The position numbers were made by a program, and so were the translations under genes. Below are positions 53,893 to 62,628 of a stretch of 64,000 nt of DNA, piece by piece (position 1 is the first letter of the stretch; every line of letters starts with the position of its first letter). The notes beneath the pieces are model-generated. The model was not told the origin of the DNA and did not search any database. It saw only the letters and a list, made by a program, of their open reading frames with translations. Source of the stretch: Bifidobacterium [indicum] DSM 20214 = LMG 11587 (GTDB lineage: Bacteria; Actinomycetota; Actinomycetes; Actinomycetales; Bifidobacteriaceae); NCBI RefSeq assembly GCF_000706765.1, contig NZ_CP006018.1, positions 1,670,547-1,734,546 of the forward strand. Reading direction: 5' to 3'.

Positions 53893-54219
53893 CTATCCTC
53901 GCCGAGCCTCGGGGCCTTCCTGACATGTCCCGAGGCCCTTCTGACGCAGAGAAGGACCATCCTCCCCCGATTTTCCTGGCTCAGAGCTGGTCTCTGCCCG
54001 GTCATCACCCTCAACGGGTTGGGCCGATTGGTCGGTCTCACTGTCGTCGGACCGCAACCAGAAGCGCCAGCTGTGCCAGCCGTCATCGACCTTGCTTTCG
54101 TCGCCCTGGTCCTGCGAGGGGTGTTCACGCAGGAGCTTTTGAACCCTGCCCAGGAACCAGAAGAGCACAATCAAGGTACCAAGATTGGTAATGATGGCCA
54201 CGATGACTGTTTTCTCCAT
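53893..54219 (-). CDS. Small single-helix membrane protein
   Basis: 108 residues. MEKTVIVAIITNLGTLIVLF starts an N-terminal membrane helix (about 4-26), followed by a basic turn and a long acidic, Ser/Glu/Asp-rich tail. No recognised family. The ribosome site is weak, but the protein-like composition and fit in the gap (convergent with ddl, divergent from trxB) support it. The tail shares sequence with the ddl terminator. A function linked to trxB or envelope redox is possible but not shown. Confidence 0.5.
   Translation of the reverse strand: MEKTVIVAIITNLGTLIVLFWFLGRVQKLLREHPSQDQGDESKVDDGWHSWRFWLRSDDSETDQSAQPVEGDDRAETSSEPGKSGEDGPSLRQKGLGTCQEGPEARRG
53906..53936 (+). terminator. Terminator of ddl
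   Basis: GCCTCGGG (53906-53913) and CCCGAGGC (53929-53936), 15-base loop, starting 17 bases after the ddl stop. It lies inside the 3' end of the minus-strand small gene. Confidence 0.5.
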
Positions 54220-54330
54220 ACAGCAACCATATCCCCTTCCCGGCTCGACCGGCCCCTCCCCGCCAGAGAAGACGGACCTGTTACGCCCTCCGCTTGCCAC
54301 CCGGTCAGGCTTCAAAGATAGAGTGGCATC

Positions 54331-55272
54331 ATGACCCGAACCGTTCATGATGCCATAGTTATCGGATCCGGCCCCGCCGGCTACACAGCCGCAATTTACC
54401 TGAGTAGAGCCGGATATGCCCCCCTGGTTATCGCAGGCGCCTTGACACCTGGCGGGCAGCTCATGAACACTACCGAGGTTGAGAACTACCCGGGCTTCCC
54501 CAAGGGAATCATGGGACCGGACCTGATGGATCAGATGCGCGATCAGGCCGAGCACTTCGGTGCCCAAATCGAGTATGACGATGTCACTTCCGTTGACTTC
54601 TCCGGCGATATCAAGCGCATCACCACGGACGGCGGCGAGGAGTACTTCGCCAGAGCCGTGGTGGTCACCACCGGTTCCCAATATCGCAAATTGGAGGTTC
54701 CCGGAGAACGCGAGTTCTCGGGGAGGGGCGTCTCCTACTGCGCCACCTGTGATGGGTTCTTCTTCAAGGACAAGCCCATCGTGGTCATCGGGGGTGGCGA
54801 TTCCGCCATGGGTGACGCGGACTTCCTGACCCGATTCGGTTCTTCGGTGCAGCTCATTCACCGTCGTCAGGGCTTCCGTGCCTCAAAGATCATGGTTGAT
54901 CGGGCCCAGGCGAACAAGAAGATTGACTTTGTCCTTGATTCCGTCGTCACCAAGGTGAATGGAGATGAAAGCGGGGTCACCTCAATCGACATCCGCGACA
55001 CCACCACCGGACGGACGACCACAGTCCCGGCCAACGGTGTCTTCGTGGCAATCGGTTTTGTTCCCCAGACCGGTTTCCTGAAGGGGCAGGTCGATCTGGA
55101 CGAGGACGGGTACATCCTGGTCGAGGGGGCCTCCACCCGAACATCCACCCCAGGCATCTTCGCTGCCGGCGACGCGACAGATAAGGTATACCGTCAGGCC
55201 GTCTCTGCCGCCGGCATGGGCTGCCGTGCAGCTCTAGACGCTCAGGAGTACCTCAACACCCTGGAAGGCTGA
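54331..55272 (+). CDS. trxB: Thioredoxin reductase
   Basis: 313 residues, the low-molecular-weight flavoprotein type. FAD loop GSGPAGYTAAIYLSRAG at the start, redox-active CATC in SYCATCDGFFF, NADPH loop GGGDSAMGDADFL, and the C-terminal GIFAAGDATDKVYRQ (FAD). It reduces thioredoxin with NADPH and so supports ribonucleotide reduction and, through exported partners, disulfide balance. There is no trxA here, although in many actinobacteria it follows. A position a few kb from the origin is typical. Ends before a terminator. Confidence 0.96.
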   Translation: MTRTVHDAIVIGSGPAGYTAAIYLSRAGYAPLVIAGALTPGGQLMNTTEVENYPGFPKGIMGPDLMDQMRDQAEHFGAQIEYDDVTSVDFSGDIKRITTDGGEEYFARAVVVTTGSQYRKLEVPGEREFSGRGVSYCATCDGFFFKDKPIVVIGGGDSAMGDADFLTRFGSSVQLIHRRQGFRASKIMVDRAQANKKIDFVLDSVVTKVNGDESGVTSIDIRDTTTGRTTTVPANGVFVAIGFVPQTGFLKGQVDLDEDGYILVEGASTRTSTPGIFAAGDATDKVYRQAVSAAGMGCRAALDAQEYLNTLEG

Positions 55273-55573
55273 TAGCGGCCCTCCCAGGTGCCTTTTTGGA
55301 CATGTTCTGACTTTCGCCCTCTGCGGCAGATCGGAAACACCAAGCACACTCCTTTTCGACGCCCTCGCGTCAGGACCGTGGAGCCGACCAGCCTGCACGG
55401 GTAAATTACCGTTACCCTCATGTCTTCGTTGCAGGCACCTTTGCCATCATTGATACGAAGCTGGGGCGCTGACCCAACCGGTCAGAGCCCCAGCTCATTC
55501 TTTATTCCCTACCTTCTGTCTGCCTTAAGGGGTGCGGCAGCCAGCCGGCTATCCAGCATCTCCGTTCGCCCCG
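55273..55573. other. Intergenic region between trxB and parB
   Basis: Nothing coding seen. The hairpin at 55459-55495 serves as terminator. Confidence 0.6.
55459..55495. terminator. Bidirectional terminator between trxB and parB
   Basis: AGCTGGGGC (55459-55467) and GCCCCAGCT (55487-55495), extended inward by CTGAC/GTCAG; followed by CATTCTTTATT on the plus strand. Confidence 0.78.
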
Positions 55574-57286
55574 TCAGACCCAGCCATCTGCCTTGTCGGA
55601 TGGGCCCGTGCCGTTCTGCCCACCATCAAGCAGCATGGTGAGGATGCGATCCATGTCTTCAGGGGAAGAGAAGACGATCTCGATCCTTCCATGCTTCTTC
55701 GTTCCCTTGATGGCAACCTTGGTATCGAATCTGCTTTCCAGGTTCTGTCTAACCGGGCTGTCGCTCCAAATATCCGGCCGGGACTTCCTGGCCTTCTGCT
55801 TGACCTGGCCGGTTTTCAGCGCCACCAACTCCTCGGTGGAACGCACCGATAGACCCTCCGCGATGATCTTATTGGCCAACGCGTTCATATCATCTTCAGT
55901 GGGCAACGTCAGCAGGGCTCGAGCGTGCCCGGCCGAAAGAACTCCGGAGCTGACCTTTTTTTGAACGCTGGGCGGTAACTTCAGAAGTCGCAGGGTGTTG
56001 GTTATCTGCGGCCTCGACTTGGAGACCGACTTTGACAGCCCTTCCTGGGTCAGACCAAATTCATCAATCATCTGCTGATAGGCCGCCGCCTCTTCCAGCG
56101 GGTTCAGGGCAACCCGGTGAAGGTTCTCCAGCAAGGCATCCCTGAGCATAGCGTCATCAGCGGTGGTTTTGACAATAGCCGGGATGGTTTCCAGACCAGC
56201 CAGCTGGGTGGCCCTCCACCGCCGCTCTCCCATGATGATTTCATAGGCAGGATCCTGGTTTTCCGACCCGGCGGTCTTGCCAGCAAGCGCCCCTGTCTTC
56301 TTCTCGACGGGCTGATCCACCGACTTTTCGGAAGCTGAGGCCTTATAGGGTTCTTGACTACCACCCTTGGCAATCTTCCTGACAACAATAGGCTGCAGGA
56401 CACCGACCTCTTGTATGGAGCGAGAGAGCTCCAACAACTCGTCTTCATCGAAGATATGCCTGGGCTGCTGGGCATTGGGGCCGATTTCGTCAGTCCTCAA
56501 CTCCATGAGATATCCGCCTTGGACCGGCTTCAGATCATGGTCGGATACTGCATCCCGAACAGCTTTGCCGGACTCAACAGCTTTTTCCCGTGCAGGACGG
56601 GTTGCCGAGTGCGCGAGGCTCTTCTGGCTTTCATCCCCTGCCTCGGATGCAGACGACAGTTCCCGATATGTTTCACGTGAAACACCGGTCACTGTAGAGC
56701 CAAAGAACAGATCGCTTGGATGTTTCAGACTGTCCAAATCCGGCATCTTGGAGATGCTCTTCCGTCTGCCGGACGCAGAGGTTCTACGTGAAACACTCTT
56801 CGGCTTTGCGGTACCAGTTGGAGACTCCTGCCTGGTCTGTGCGCCTTCTGCACCAGCAGAGTCCCCCGCCCCCGAGGTGCTGCTCTTGGCCTTCTTTGCA
56901 CTTGTTTTGCCCTGTGCCTGGGAAGTGCGAGTAATTTTGTCTTTACTACCGGACTTGCCGTCCGTCTTGGTCGTAGAGGCAGGGGATTTGCGACTTGATT
57001 TCTTCGCGCCTGATCCCGCCGAAGCCTTTGCGGTGCTTGACTTTGTACTTGACGACCCGCTACTCGAAGCCTTGGTTCCGGCAGAGGCCGAGGCAACAGA
57101 ATCCGCTGTCGTTGGTTTGGCGCCAACCCGCTTTCGGGCACCGGAATGCGCAGGAGCCGATTTTGCCTGACTGGCTTCCTGAGCTGCTGAATCCTCCGAA
57201 CCAGTGGCCTGATCCGAAGAGTCCTCACCAGGAAGTGCGGGGAATAAGGCCCCCAGGCCCTTACCTAAACGTGACCGGCTTGCCAT
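55574..57286 (-). CDS. parB: Chromosome-partitioning protein ParB, with long N-terminal extension
   Basis: 570 residues, about twice the usual size. Starts SRLGKGLGALFP (ParA-activating helix), then about 230 residues of Ser/Ala/Lys/Gly-rich, histone-like linker. The CTP-binding domain begins near 258 (LRTDEIGPNAQQPR); GERRWRA (CTP box) lies at 353-359, but a 44-residue insert (about 304-347) separates it from the preceding strand. The helix-turn-helix (LTQEGLSKSVSKSRPQITN) and C-terminal dimer domain follow. Start ATG 57286 behind AAGGGGAG; the gene nearly abuts parA. A perfect parS lies within the gene. Confidence 0.93.
   Translation of the reverse strand: MASRSRLGKGLGALFPALPGEDSSDQATGSEDSAAQEASQAKSAPAHSGARKRVGAKPTTADSVASASAGTKASSSGSSSTKSSTAKASAGSGAKKSSRKSPASTTKTDGKSGSKDKITRTSQAQGKTSAKKAKSSTSGAGDSAGAEGAQTRQESPTGTAKPKSVSRRTSASGRRKSISKMPDLDSLKHPSDLFFGSTVTGVSRETYRELSSASEAGDESQKSLAHSATRPAREKAVESGKAVRDAVSDHDLKPVQGGYLMELRTDEIGPNAQQPRHIFDEDELLELSRSIQEVGVLQPIVVRKIAKGGSQEPYKASASEKSVDQPVEKKTGALAGKTAGSENQDPAYEIIMGERRWRATQLAGLETIPAIVKTTADDAMLRDALLENLHRVALNPLEEAAAYQQMIDEFGLTQEGLSKSVSKSRPQITNTLRLLKLPPSVQKKVSSGVLSAGHARALLTLPTEDDMNALANKIIAEGLSVRSTEELVALKTGQVKQKARKSRPDIWSDSPVRQNLESRFDTKVAIKGTKKHGRIEIVFSSPEDMDRILTMLLDGGQNGTGPSDKADGWV
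56669..56684. promoter_or_regulatory. parS site inside parB
   Basis: TGTTTCACGTGAAACA, the perfect 16-base ParB site. In the parB frame it encodes V-S-R-E-T. A 13/16 copy is at 56780-56795, also within parB. Confidence 0.95.
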
Positions 57287-57291
57287 GCTCT

Positions 57292-58320
57292 TCACTCCCC
57301 TTGCTTCCTCTTGGTGATGCGCTCCAAAACCTGCTCTGATCTCGACGCTATTTCCAAAGCAGCTTCTTCGTATGAAATTGCTCCTGCTCCCCGCGGATCA
57401 TATGTGATGACACTCTGCTGGAAACTCGGAGCCTCAGAAATCTTGACTGACCTGGGAATGGTGGTATTCAGCACAATCTCGGGATAGTGCTCACGCACCT
57501 CGTCGAAGACCTCCTTGCTGAGCAGGGTCCGCTTGTCATACATGGTAAGGAGCATGGTCGAGATGACCAGATACGGATTGTATGACTGCTGAACCAGCCC
57601 TATGGTGTGCAAGAGCTGCTGCAACCCCTCCAAGGCGTAGTACTCAGCCTGTACTGGAATCAGCACCTCGTTCACCGAGCACATCGCGTTTAAAACCAGA
57701 AGTCCGAGGCTCGGAGGGCAGTCAATAAAGATGTAGTCGTAGTGCTTCTTACTCCCCTTGAGGAACTTCGCCAATGCGTTCTTAAGAAGGTGATTGCGCT
57801 CGGGCAGTTCCGCCACCTCAAGTTCGGCACCGCTCAAGTCAATGGAGGAAGGCACAACCTCAAGAGTCTCGAAACCGGGTGATGCAACCTTGACCTCTTC
57901 GATGCCGTATCGGCCCTCCAACACGTCATAGGTGGAGGGGACGCCGCTTTCGTGAGGTACCCCGAGTGCCGTGGAGGCGTTCCCCTGAGGGTCCATATCT
58001 ATAACCAGGACCTGGGACCCTAATGAGGCAAAGGCCGCAGCCAGATTGACGGTCGTGGTTGTTTTCCCCACTCCCCCCTTCTGATTGGCCACAGCTATAA
58101 ACCGCGTCTGAGGAGGTTGCGGGACGGTGACCTTCTGCAGTGCCTGATACCTGGCATTGAGATCGGCCATCTCGGCTCCCGCGGAGGAGCCCGACCCGTC
58201 GGAGAAGATCTTTGTAAGAATATCGGAGGCGGTTTCAATACCCTCAGATCCGGGTTCGCTCCGCTGCCCGGTATCCGAGGTTACTTGAGAACCCGGTTCC
58301 CTCTTTTTCGATTCAGACAC
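57292..58320 (-). CDS. parA: Chromosome-partitioning ATPase ParA (Soj)
   Basis: 342 residues. Deviant Walker A KGGVGKTTTTVNLAAA, then IDMDPQGNAST, Walker B-like IFIDCPPSLG, and TIPRSVKISEAPS. A 70-residue charged N-terminus precedes the ATPase. It moves ParB-parS complexes to segregate origins. Start GTG 58320 is preferred because AAGGAGG lies upstream at 8 bases; the frame extends further but has no family match. Five bases separate it from parB. Its upstream region is the parS/DnaA-box gene desert. Confidence 0.95.
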   Translation of the reverse strand: MSESKKREPGSQVTSDTGQRSEPGSEGIETASDILTKIFSDGSGSSAGAEMADLNARYQALQKVTVPQPPQTRFIAVANQKGGVGKTTTTVNLAAAFASLGSQVLVIDMDPQGNASTALGVPHESGVPSTYDVLEGRYGIEEVKVASPGFETLEVVPSSIDLSGAELEVAELPERNHLLKNALAKFLKGSKKHYDYIFIDCPPSLGLLVLNAMCSVNEVLIPVQAEYYALEGLQQLLHTIGLVQQSYNPYLVISTMLLTMYDKRTLLSKEVFDEVREHYPEIVLNTTIPRSVKISEAPSFQQSVITYDPRGAGAISYEEAALEIASRSEQVLERITKRKQGE

Positions 58321-58375
58321 CAATCGTTCCTCCTTATACTTCACACAATTTTCCCGTTCCTCATGGACATGTGTA

Positions 58376-58576
58376 TTGTCCACAGTTGTGCACAGTCGTT
58401 GTGTATAACTGTGGATAAGTGTGGACAGGTTTCCGCCCTCTTGATGTATCACTTATTTCTGATTGTCGAATCAAATCCGTTGAAATAAGGTGGTTCTTTA
58501 GACCGCAAATCACTCTTCTTGAGATCCGTTTCATCGGTTGTGGATAAGTTTCAAAGGTCCCCCAAATTGTGCATAA
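58376..58576. promoter_or_regulatory. DnaA-box cluster upstream of parA
   Basis: Perfect boxes TGTGGATAA at 58410-58418 and 58539-58547; one-mismatch boxes at 58376-58384 (TTGTCCACA), 58400-58408 (TGTGTATAA) and 58568-58576 (TGTGCATAA). A further TGTGCATAA is at 58838-58846. The first ones lie about 60-90 bases before the parA start. Confidence 0.7.
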
Positions 58577-58726
58577 CTGCTCTTGAGTTTCTGCTCTCCA
58601 CTTTTCACCCACTGCGCCAGTGAGAATATTCGGTCTTCTTCTAACTCTAAGCTCTCTGAGGTTCTGCAGCCCGCAAATCTTGTACAGCACCCTGAAACTG
58701 ATTTTCTTGCATATCTCTGAAGAGTA

Positions 58727-58742
58727 CGTTTCACGTGAAACA
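58727..58742. promoter_or_regulatory. parS site (15 of 16)
   Basis: CGTTTCACGTGAAACA, one mismatch at the first base from the consensus ParB site. Confidence 0.88.
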
Positions 58743-59040
58743 TGTTTTTGGCAACTTCGCTCACTCGACAGCTGAGACTTCAAATAGTCGAGCGCTCCTC
58801 AGTCTTTAGCACGGGCAAATAAAATTACCACTTTAGTTGTGCATAAACAAACCACCTTAAACAGGTCCGTTTATAGGAACTCCGCTACCATGTCGCCTCA
58901 GCATGTTTCAGATTGCGGGTGAGATCACGAACATCTTCTATCCAACTATGTCTGCTGTTCGTTCCTACCTTGATTGACTTGCTTCTAAGTGAACAGTGGG
59001 CAACTGTTACATCCTCCATCTCCTACCTCTCTAATGAGAC

Positions 59041-59056
59041 TGTTTCACGTGAAACA
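59041..59056. promoter_or_regulatory. parS site
   Basis: TGTTTCACGTGAAACA, perfect, in the gene-free region. Confidence 0.95.
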
Positions 59057-59387
59057 TCGACAGCCTAACTGCTCCAGCCCCCGCATTACGGTTACCAGTT
59101 CACCGAAGAGCGCTGGACCATAGAGAAACTCGCTTCCCTAGTAAAAGGGTGTTCACCGAAGGCAGACTTGTCTTATGCAACAGAGTGCGCCTGACCTCAT
59201 TTGCCCTAGTCCCACTAACGGAATCTAACGGGTTTATAAACTGAATCGAGAAGCTCATCTTCGCTCTGCCAGTGCACCGAAAGCCAAATATCAGAGCTCA
59301 GCCATCCTTAACAACCACTCCAAGAGGTCGGTTCACTGTTTCTCGAAGAAACACCAGAGGTCTCCAAAGCCCAAGCAAGGAACTGCA

Positions 59388-59403
59388 TGTTTCACGTGAA
59401 ACA
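59388..59403. promoter_or_regulatory. parS site
   Basis: TGTTTCACGTGAAACA, perfect, about 350 bases from the previous copy. Confidence 0.95.
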
Positions 59404-59755
59404 AATGGCCCGGGGAAGCTAATCAGTAATCGAGTGTTATGCAGTCTACAAGCAGTCTAGTAGTCCATAAGACTCTGCAAGACAGTTTCTTCAGAAGGTA
59501 GGGCTCTGGCCATCTATCTCGTACACATTATTCCTTGAAGTCTTATCACGAGGACAGTGTCGGGAGCAGTAATCACACTTCAGCTGCTCTGTAGCCACAC
59601 TGTTGTTCGGAGAACAGCAGGTCCTAATCATATATGATGCGGCTTGCCTCCAGTGCTTATTAGATATGTACCGCTCACTCCACCGATCGTAAACCAAAAT
59701 GGGAGCAGACAATTACTGCAGCAGCGCAATGCAGATTGAACGTCTATAGCGGGAT

Positions 59756-59771
59756 TGTTTCACGTGAAACA
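59756..59771. promoter_or_regulatory. parS site
   Basis: TGTTTCACGTGAAACA, perfect, 139 bases from the end of rsmG. Spacing from the previous copy is 368 bases. Confidence 0.95.
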
Positions 59772-59909
59772 TCGAAGCAGTCCCATTAGAGCAGTTACGC
59801 CAAGACTAATCTATAGAACTGATCTACGGCTAAGCGCTCACCAGCAAGGAACTCCAAGCGATCCGGCTCCACAAACTACACGCTTGTAATTTCCAGGAAC
59901 TCTACTCAC

Positions 59910-60752
59910 TCACACCTTATCGACGAGAACCACATGGGTTTCTTCAAGACCCGGACCAACAGGTGCTTCACAGACCCGGGGATTCATCCCACGATTCTTC
60001 TTTATCTCTTTGGCGGCCTTGTCTATTTCAGCCTCTGCCGACCTACCCTTCAGTGCTATAAGCCGGCCGCCTGCATGAAGCAGGGGCAGGGTCCAGCTAG
60101 TCAGTTTGGTCATGGGTGCAACAGCGCGGCAGGTCACCATATCATATGGCGCTTGAGAAGAATCTCCGACAATCTCGGACTCATTCGCTCCTCTTTCGGA
60201 GCCCCGACGATTAGAGCCGCCCATGCCCGAGTTCTGATGACGGGGATGATTCTCTACACGACGCACTTTCCGGCGACCTGACTTATCCACCTTCTTGGAA
60301 GAAGGCATGACCTCCTCGGCACGTTTCCGAATCACAGTCACGTTCTCCAGGTTCATCTCGTCAATGACTTCACCAAGCCAGAGAACCCGACGCTCCATGG
60401 GCTCAATGAGGGTCACATCGCAGCTGGGCATGCAGGCGGCGAGCACAATCCCGGGGAATCCTCCACCTGAACCAACATCCGCGATTCTTGGTCCGATTCC
60501 TTCAGCCAAGGCCTCCTTAACAAAGGGAACAATGGCCGCAGAGTTGAGGATATGACGTTCCCAGATGATTCCCTGATCGCGCGGACCTATGATTCCGCGC
60601 TCTACACCCTCACGGGCTAGCTTCTCATGGAAGACCTTCAGAGGAGCCAGAGCATCACCCAACACCTGAGCCAGGACCTGATTCCCTTCCAGAACATCGG
60701 TCTGGGGCAGATCCATGCCCGCAGAGGCTCCATTCCCTGCATCCTTAATCAT
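59910..60752 (-). CDS. rsmG: 16S rRNA (guanine-527-N7)-methyltransferase, with insertion
   Basis: 280 residues against about 205-220 usual. SAM motif [33 protein letters not shown] and [12 protein letters not shown] are intact. Between the RKRAEEV strand and the [11 protein letters not shown] strand lies an insert of about 50 residues (149-201) rich in Lys, Arg, Gly, Ser and Asn, absent from the typical family. It lies where substrate RNA binds, so it may contact rRNA; this is inference. Start ATG 60752. Downstream of jag, separated by a terminator. Confidence 0.9.
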   Translation of the reverse strand: MIKDAGNGASAGMDLPQTDVLEGNQVLAQVLGDALAPLKVFHEKLAREGVERGIIGPRDQGIIWERHILNSAAIVPFVKEALAEGIGPRIADVGSGGGFPGIVLAACMPSCDVTLIEPMERRVLWLGEVIDEMNLENVTVIRKRAEEVMPSSKKVDKSGRRKVRRVENHPRHQNSGMGGSNRRGSERGANESEIVGDSSQAPYDMVTCRAVAPMTKLTSWTLPLLHAGGRLIALKGRSAEAEIDKAAKEIKKNRGMNPRVCEAPVGPGLEETHVVLVDKV

Positions 60753-60831
60753 GCTGTATTCTTCCCAACCTCATAGACCTGCTCCAACAAGCCGGCATCT
60801 CACAACAATCCCAATATCAATGCAGGAGAGA

Positions 60832-60863
60832 ACCAGGGACGCTCACGCACCAGCGTCCCTGGT
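60832..60863 (-). terminator. Terminator after jag
   Basis: ACCAGGGACGCT (60832-60843) and AGCGTCCCTGGT (60852-60863), 8-base loop, followed on the minus strand by TCTCTCC. It ends the rpmH-to-jag transcript before rsmG. Confidence 0.8.
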
Positions 60864-60873
60864 CATGCAAGCC

Positions 60874-61458
60874 CTACTCTTTGGAGTCGAAATCCCCATC
60901 AACCTCATCGACCTGGTCAGGGGTATCGAATGTCTCAGGGACGGGCTTGTCGTCGTCCTGATGACCTGCAGCCTTGATGTATACGGAAACGTAACGGTGT
61001 GGCTCCTCGCCATGAGACCGGGACTTGAGCCCCTCCTCACGAACCATGTCGTGAACGATTTTGCGCTCAAAGGAGTTCATCGGCGGCATATCAACCTGCT
61101 CACCGGTTTCACGGACCTCATCGATGGCATCGAGGGCCCGCTCACGCAGGAGCGACCTCTTCTTCTGCAGGAAGCCATCCACGTCGACGATCAGATGCGA
61201 CCGCTCCCCCGTCTTCTGCTGCACTGCAAGACGCGTCAGCTGTTGGAGGGCATCCACAACCTCGCCATCATGCCCAATCAGATGCTTGATATCTTCGTCA
61301 TCATCAGCCACAATCTGCACAGTCGGGCGATGGTTCCGAACTCCCATCTCGATATCACCTTCGTAATCGGCGATATCCAAGAGACCTTCCAAATAGTCGG
61401 CGGCAATATCCGCTTCCTCATTGAGCTGGTCGATCGTCTTTTCCTGCTCCTGAGACAT
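60874..61458 (-). CDS. jag: Jag/KhpB-like RNA-binding protein (KH and R3H)
   Basis: 194 residues. A KH domain (about 35-115, HDGEVVDALQQLTRLAVQQK), then an R3H domain (about 115-165) with NSFERKIVHDMVREE and SHGEEPHRYVSV; acidic tail. The N-terminal Jag_N part of Firmicute Jag is missing, as in other actinobacteria. Binds RNA and in other bacteria affects cell division and wall synthesis. Start ATG 61458 behind AAGGAG. Follows yidC by 145 bases. Confidence 0.92.
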   Translation of the reverse strand: MSQEQEKTIDQLNEEADIAADYLEGLLDIADYEGDIEMGVRNHRPTVQIVADDDEDIKHLIGHDGEVVDALQQLTRLAVQQKTGERSHLIVDVDGFLQKKRSLLRERALDAIDEVRETGEQVDMPPMNSFERKIVHDMVREEGLKSRSHGEEPHRYVSVYIKAAGHQDDDKPVPETFDTPDQVDEVDGDFDSKE

Positions 61459-61603
61459 TCATAATCTCCTTACACGCGTTTACATTCGTCCGATGACTGG
61501 TCGGGCCACTTCTTCAATCGCCATAGAACGAGTGTCCAATACCGAGGATACACGGTCGGGACGATTGCAAACCACCATTCATCTGGTGATTCACCACTTC
61601 GAA

Positions 61604-62626
61604 TCAATGACCTTTACGCTTGCGGCGGGGCTGAGTGCGCTGGTGGGATACACCCTTGTTCTTGCGGGCTTCCTCCTCGGCCTTCTTGGCCTCAATCAGC
61701 TCTTCCTCTTCCAGAGATGGCAGGCCCTGATGACTACGGCGGGCGTTCTCCCGACGGTGATCGCGCTCCTCCTTCTCCTCAGCTGCAGGAGACCCGGGAG
61801 TGGGCATGTGCCGCACCTGGAAGAGGGTCCGTCCCAGATTCCAGAGGTTATTGGTCAACCAGTAGATCAGCACGGCGAAGGGGAAATAGATGCCGGAGAA
61901 GATGTACATGACCGGGAAGATAAAGGCCATCATCTGCTGCATCTTGTACTGCTGGCCCTGCATGGCAGAGCGCGGCATGTTCTTACGGACGTTGTGGAAC
62001 TGCGAGTAGAACATGGCCAGACACATCAGAATGATGAAAACGACGATGACGATGCGGCCGGCTCCCTGGGCCGACGTGAAGTTGTCGGATATCTTCAGGC
62101 CGAAGAAGGTGGTGTCCTCGAACTCCTTGGCCACATCGACGTTGAAGGCGCCCAGTGGCTTGCGTACCCCCCGGGCAATGAAGGGGACCGCAGAGAGCAC
62201 ATAGAACATGGTCATGAAGACCGGGCCCTGGACCAGCATGGGAAGGCAGGATCCTGCAGGATTGACGTGGTGGTCCTGGTACAGCTTCATGGTCTCGCGA
62301 CTCATGGCTTCACGGCTGGCCGGATCATTCTTGTTCTTGTACTTGTTCTGGATCTTCATCAATTTGGGCTGGATGGCCTGCATACGCTGCATGGATCTGA
62401 GCTGCTTGATGAAGAGCGGCAGGACGCAGATATTGACCACGATCACCAGGAGAACCACAGACAGGGCCCAGGCCAGCCCCGGCCCGTCGGGCAGACCGAT
62501 AAGGGTCAGGAACTTGTGGCAGAAGTACATGATGTAGGTCATCAGCCACTCAATGGGGTACAGAATCTTATAGAAGAAGCCGTATATGCCCGTATCGAAA
62601 GTAAAGGTTTGCGTGTTCTGGAACAT
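61604..62626 (-). CDS. yidC: Membrane protein insertase YidC
   Basis: 340 residues, Oxa1/YidC without the large outer domain, as usual in Gram-positives. First helix near LYPIEWLMTYIMYF, then the insertase core: LSVVLLVIVVNICVLPLFIKQLRSMQRMQ contains the helix before the conserved hydrophilic groove, with later helices VQGPVFMTMFYVL and ILMCLAMFYSQF. Ends in a strongly basic tail that binds ribosomes. Start ATG 62626 uses an AAGGAG inside the last codons of yidD, so translation is coupled. Confidence 0.95.
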   Translation of the reverse strand: MFQNTQTFTFDTGIYGFFYKILYPIEWLMTYIMYFCHKFLTLIGLPDGPGLAWALSVVLLVIVVNICVLPLFIKQLRSMQRMQAIQPKLMKIQNKYKNKNDPASREAMSRETMKLYQDHHVNPAGSCLPMLVQGPVFMTMFYVLSAVPFIARGVRKPLGAFNVDVAKEFEDTTFFGLKISDNFTSAQGAGRIVIVVFIILMCLAMFYSQFHNVRKNMPRSAMQGQQYKMQQMMAFIFPVMYIFSGIYFPFAVLIYWLTNNLWNLGRTLFQVRHMPTPGSPAAEEKEERDHRRENARRSHQGLPSLEEEELIEAKKAEEEARKNKGVSHQRTQPRRKRKGH

Positions 62627-62628
62627 TG

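Larger units (their letters stand above)
58321..59909. other. 1.6-kb gene-free origin-proximal region
   Basis: No convincing gene. Much more A+T-rich than flanking genes. It carries four parS copies and a cluster of DnaA-like boxes next to parA. Likely the loading zone for the segregation complex and possibly part of a bipartite origin. A parS-like palindrome TGTTTCTCGAAGAAACA lies at 59337-59353. Confidence 0.8.

Noticed and set aside
58361..58783. 140-codon minus-strand frame in the parA upstream region
   Set aside because: It is built over DnaA boxes and a parS site, has no similarity to known families, and composition is noncoding-like.
59491..59712. 73-codon minus-strand frame in the gene desert
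   Set aside because: No ribosome site, no recognisable domain and several rare codons; likely chance.
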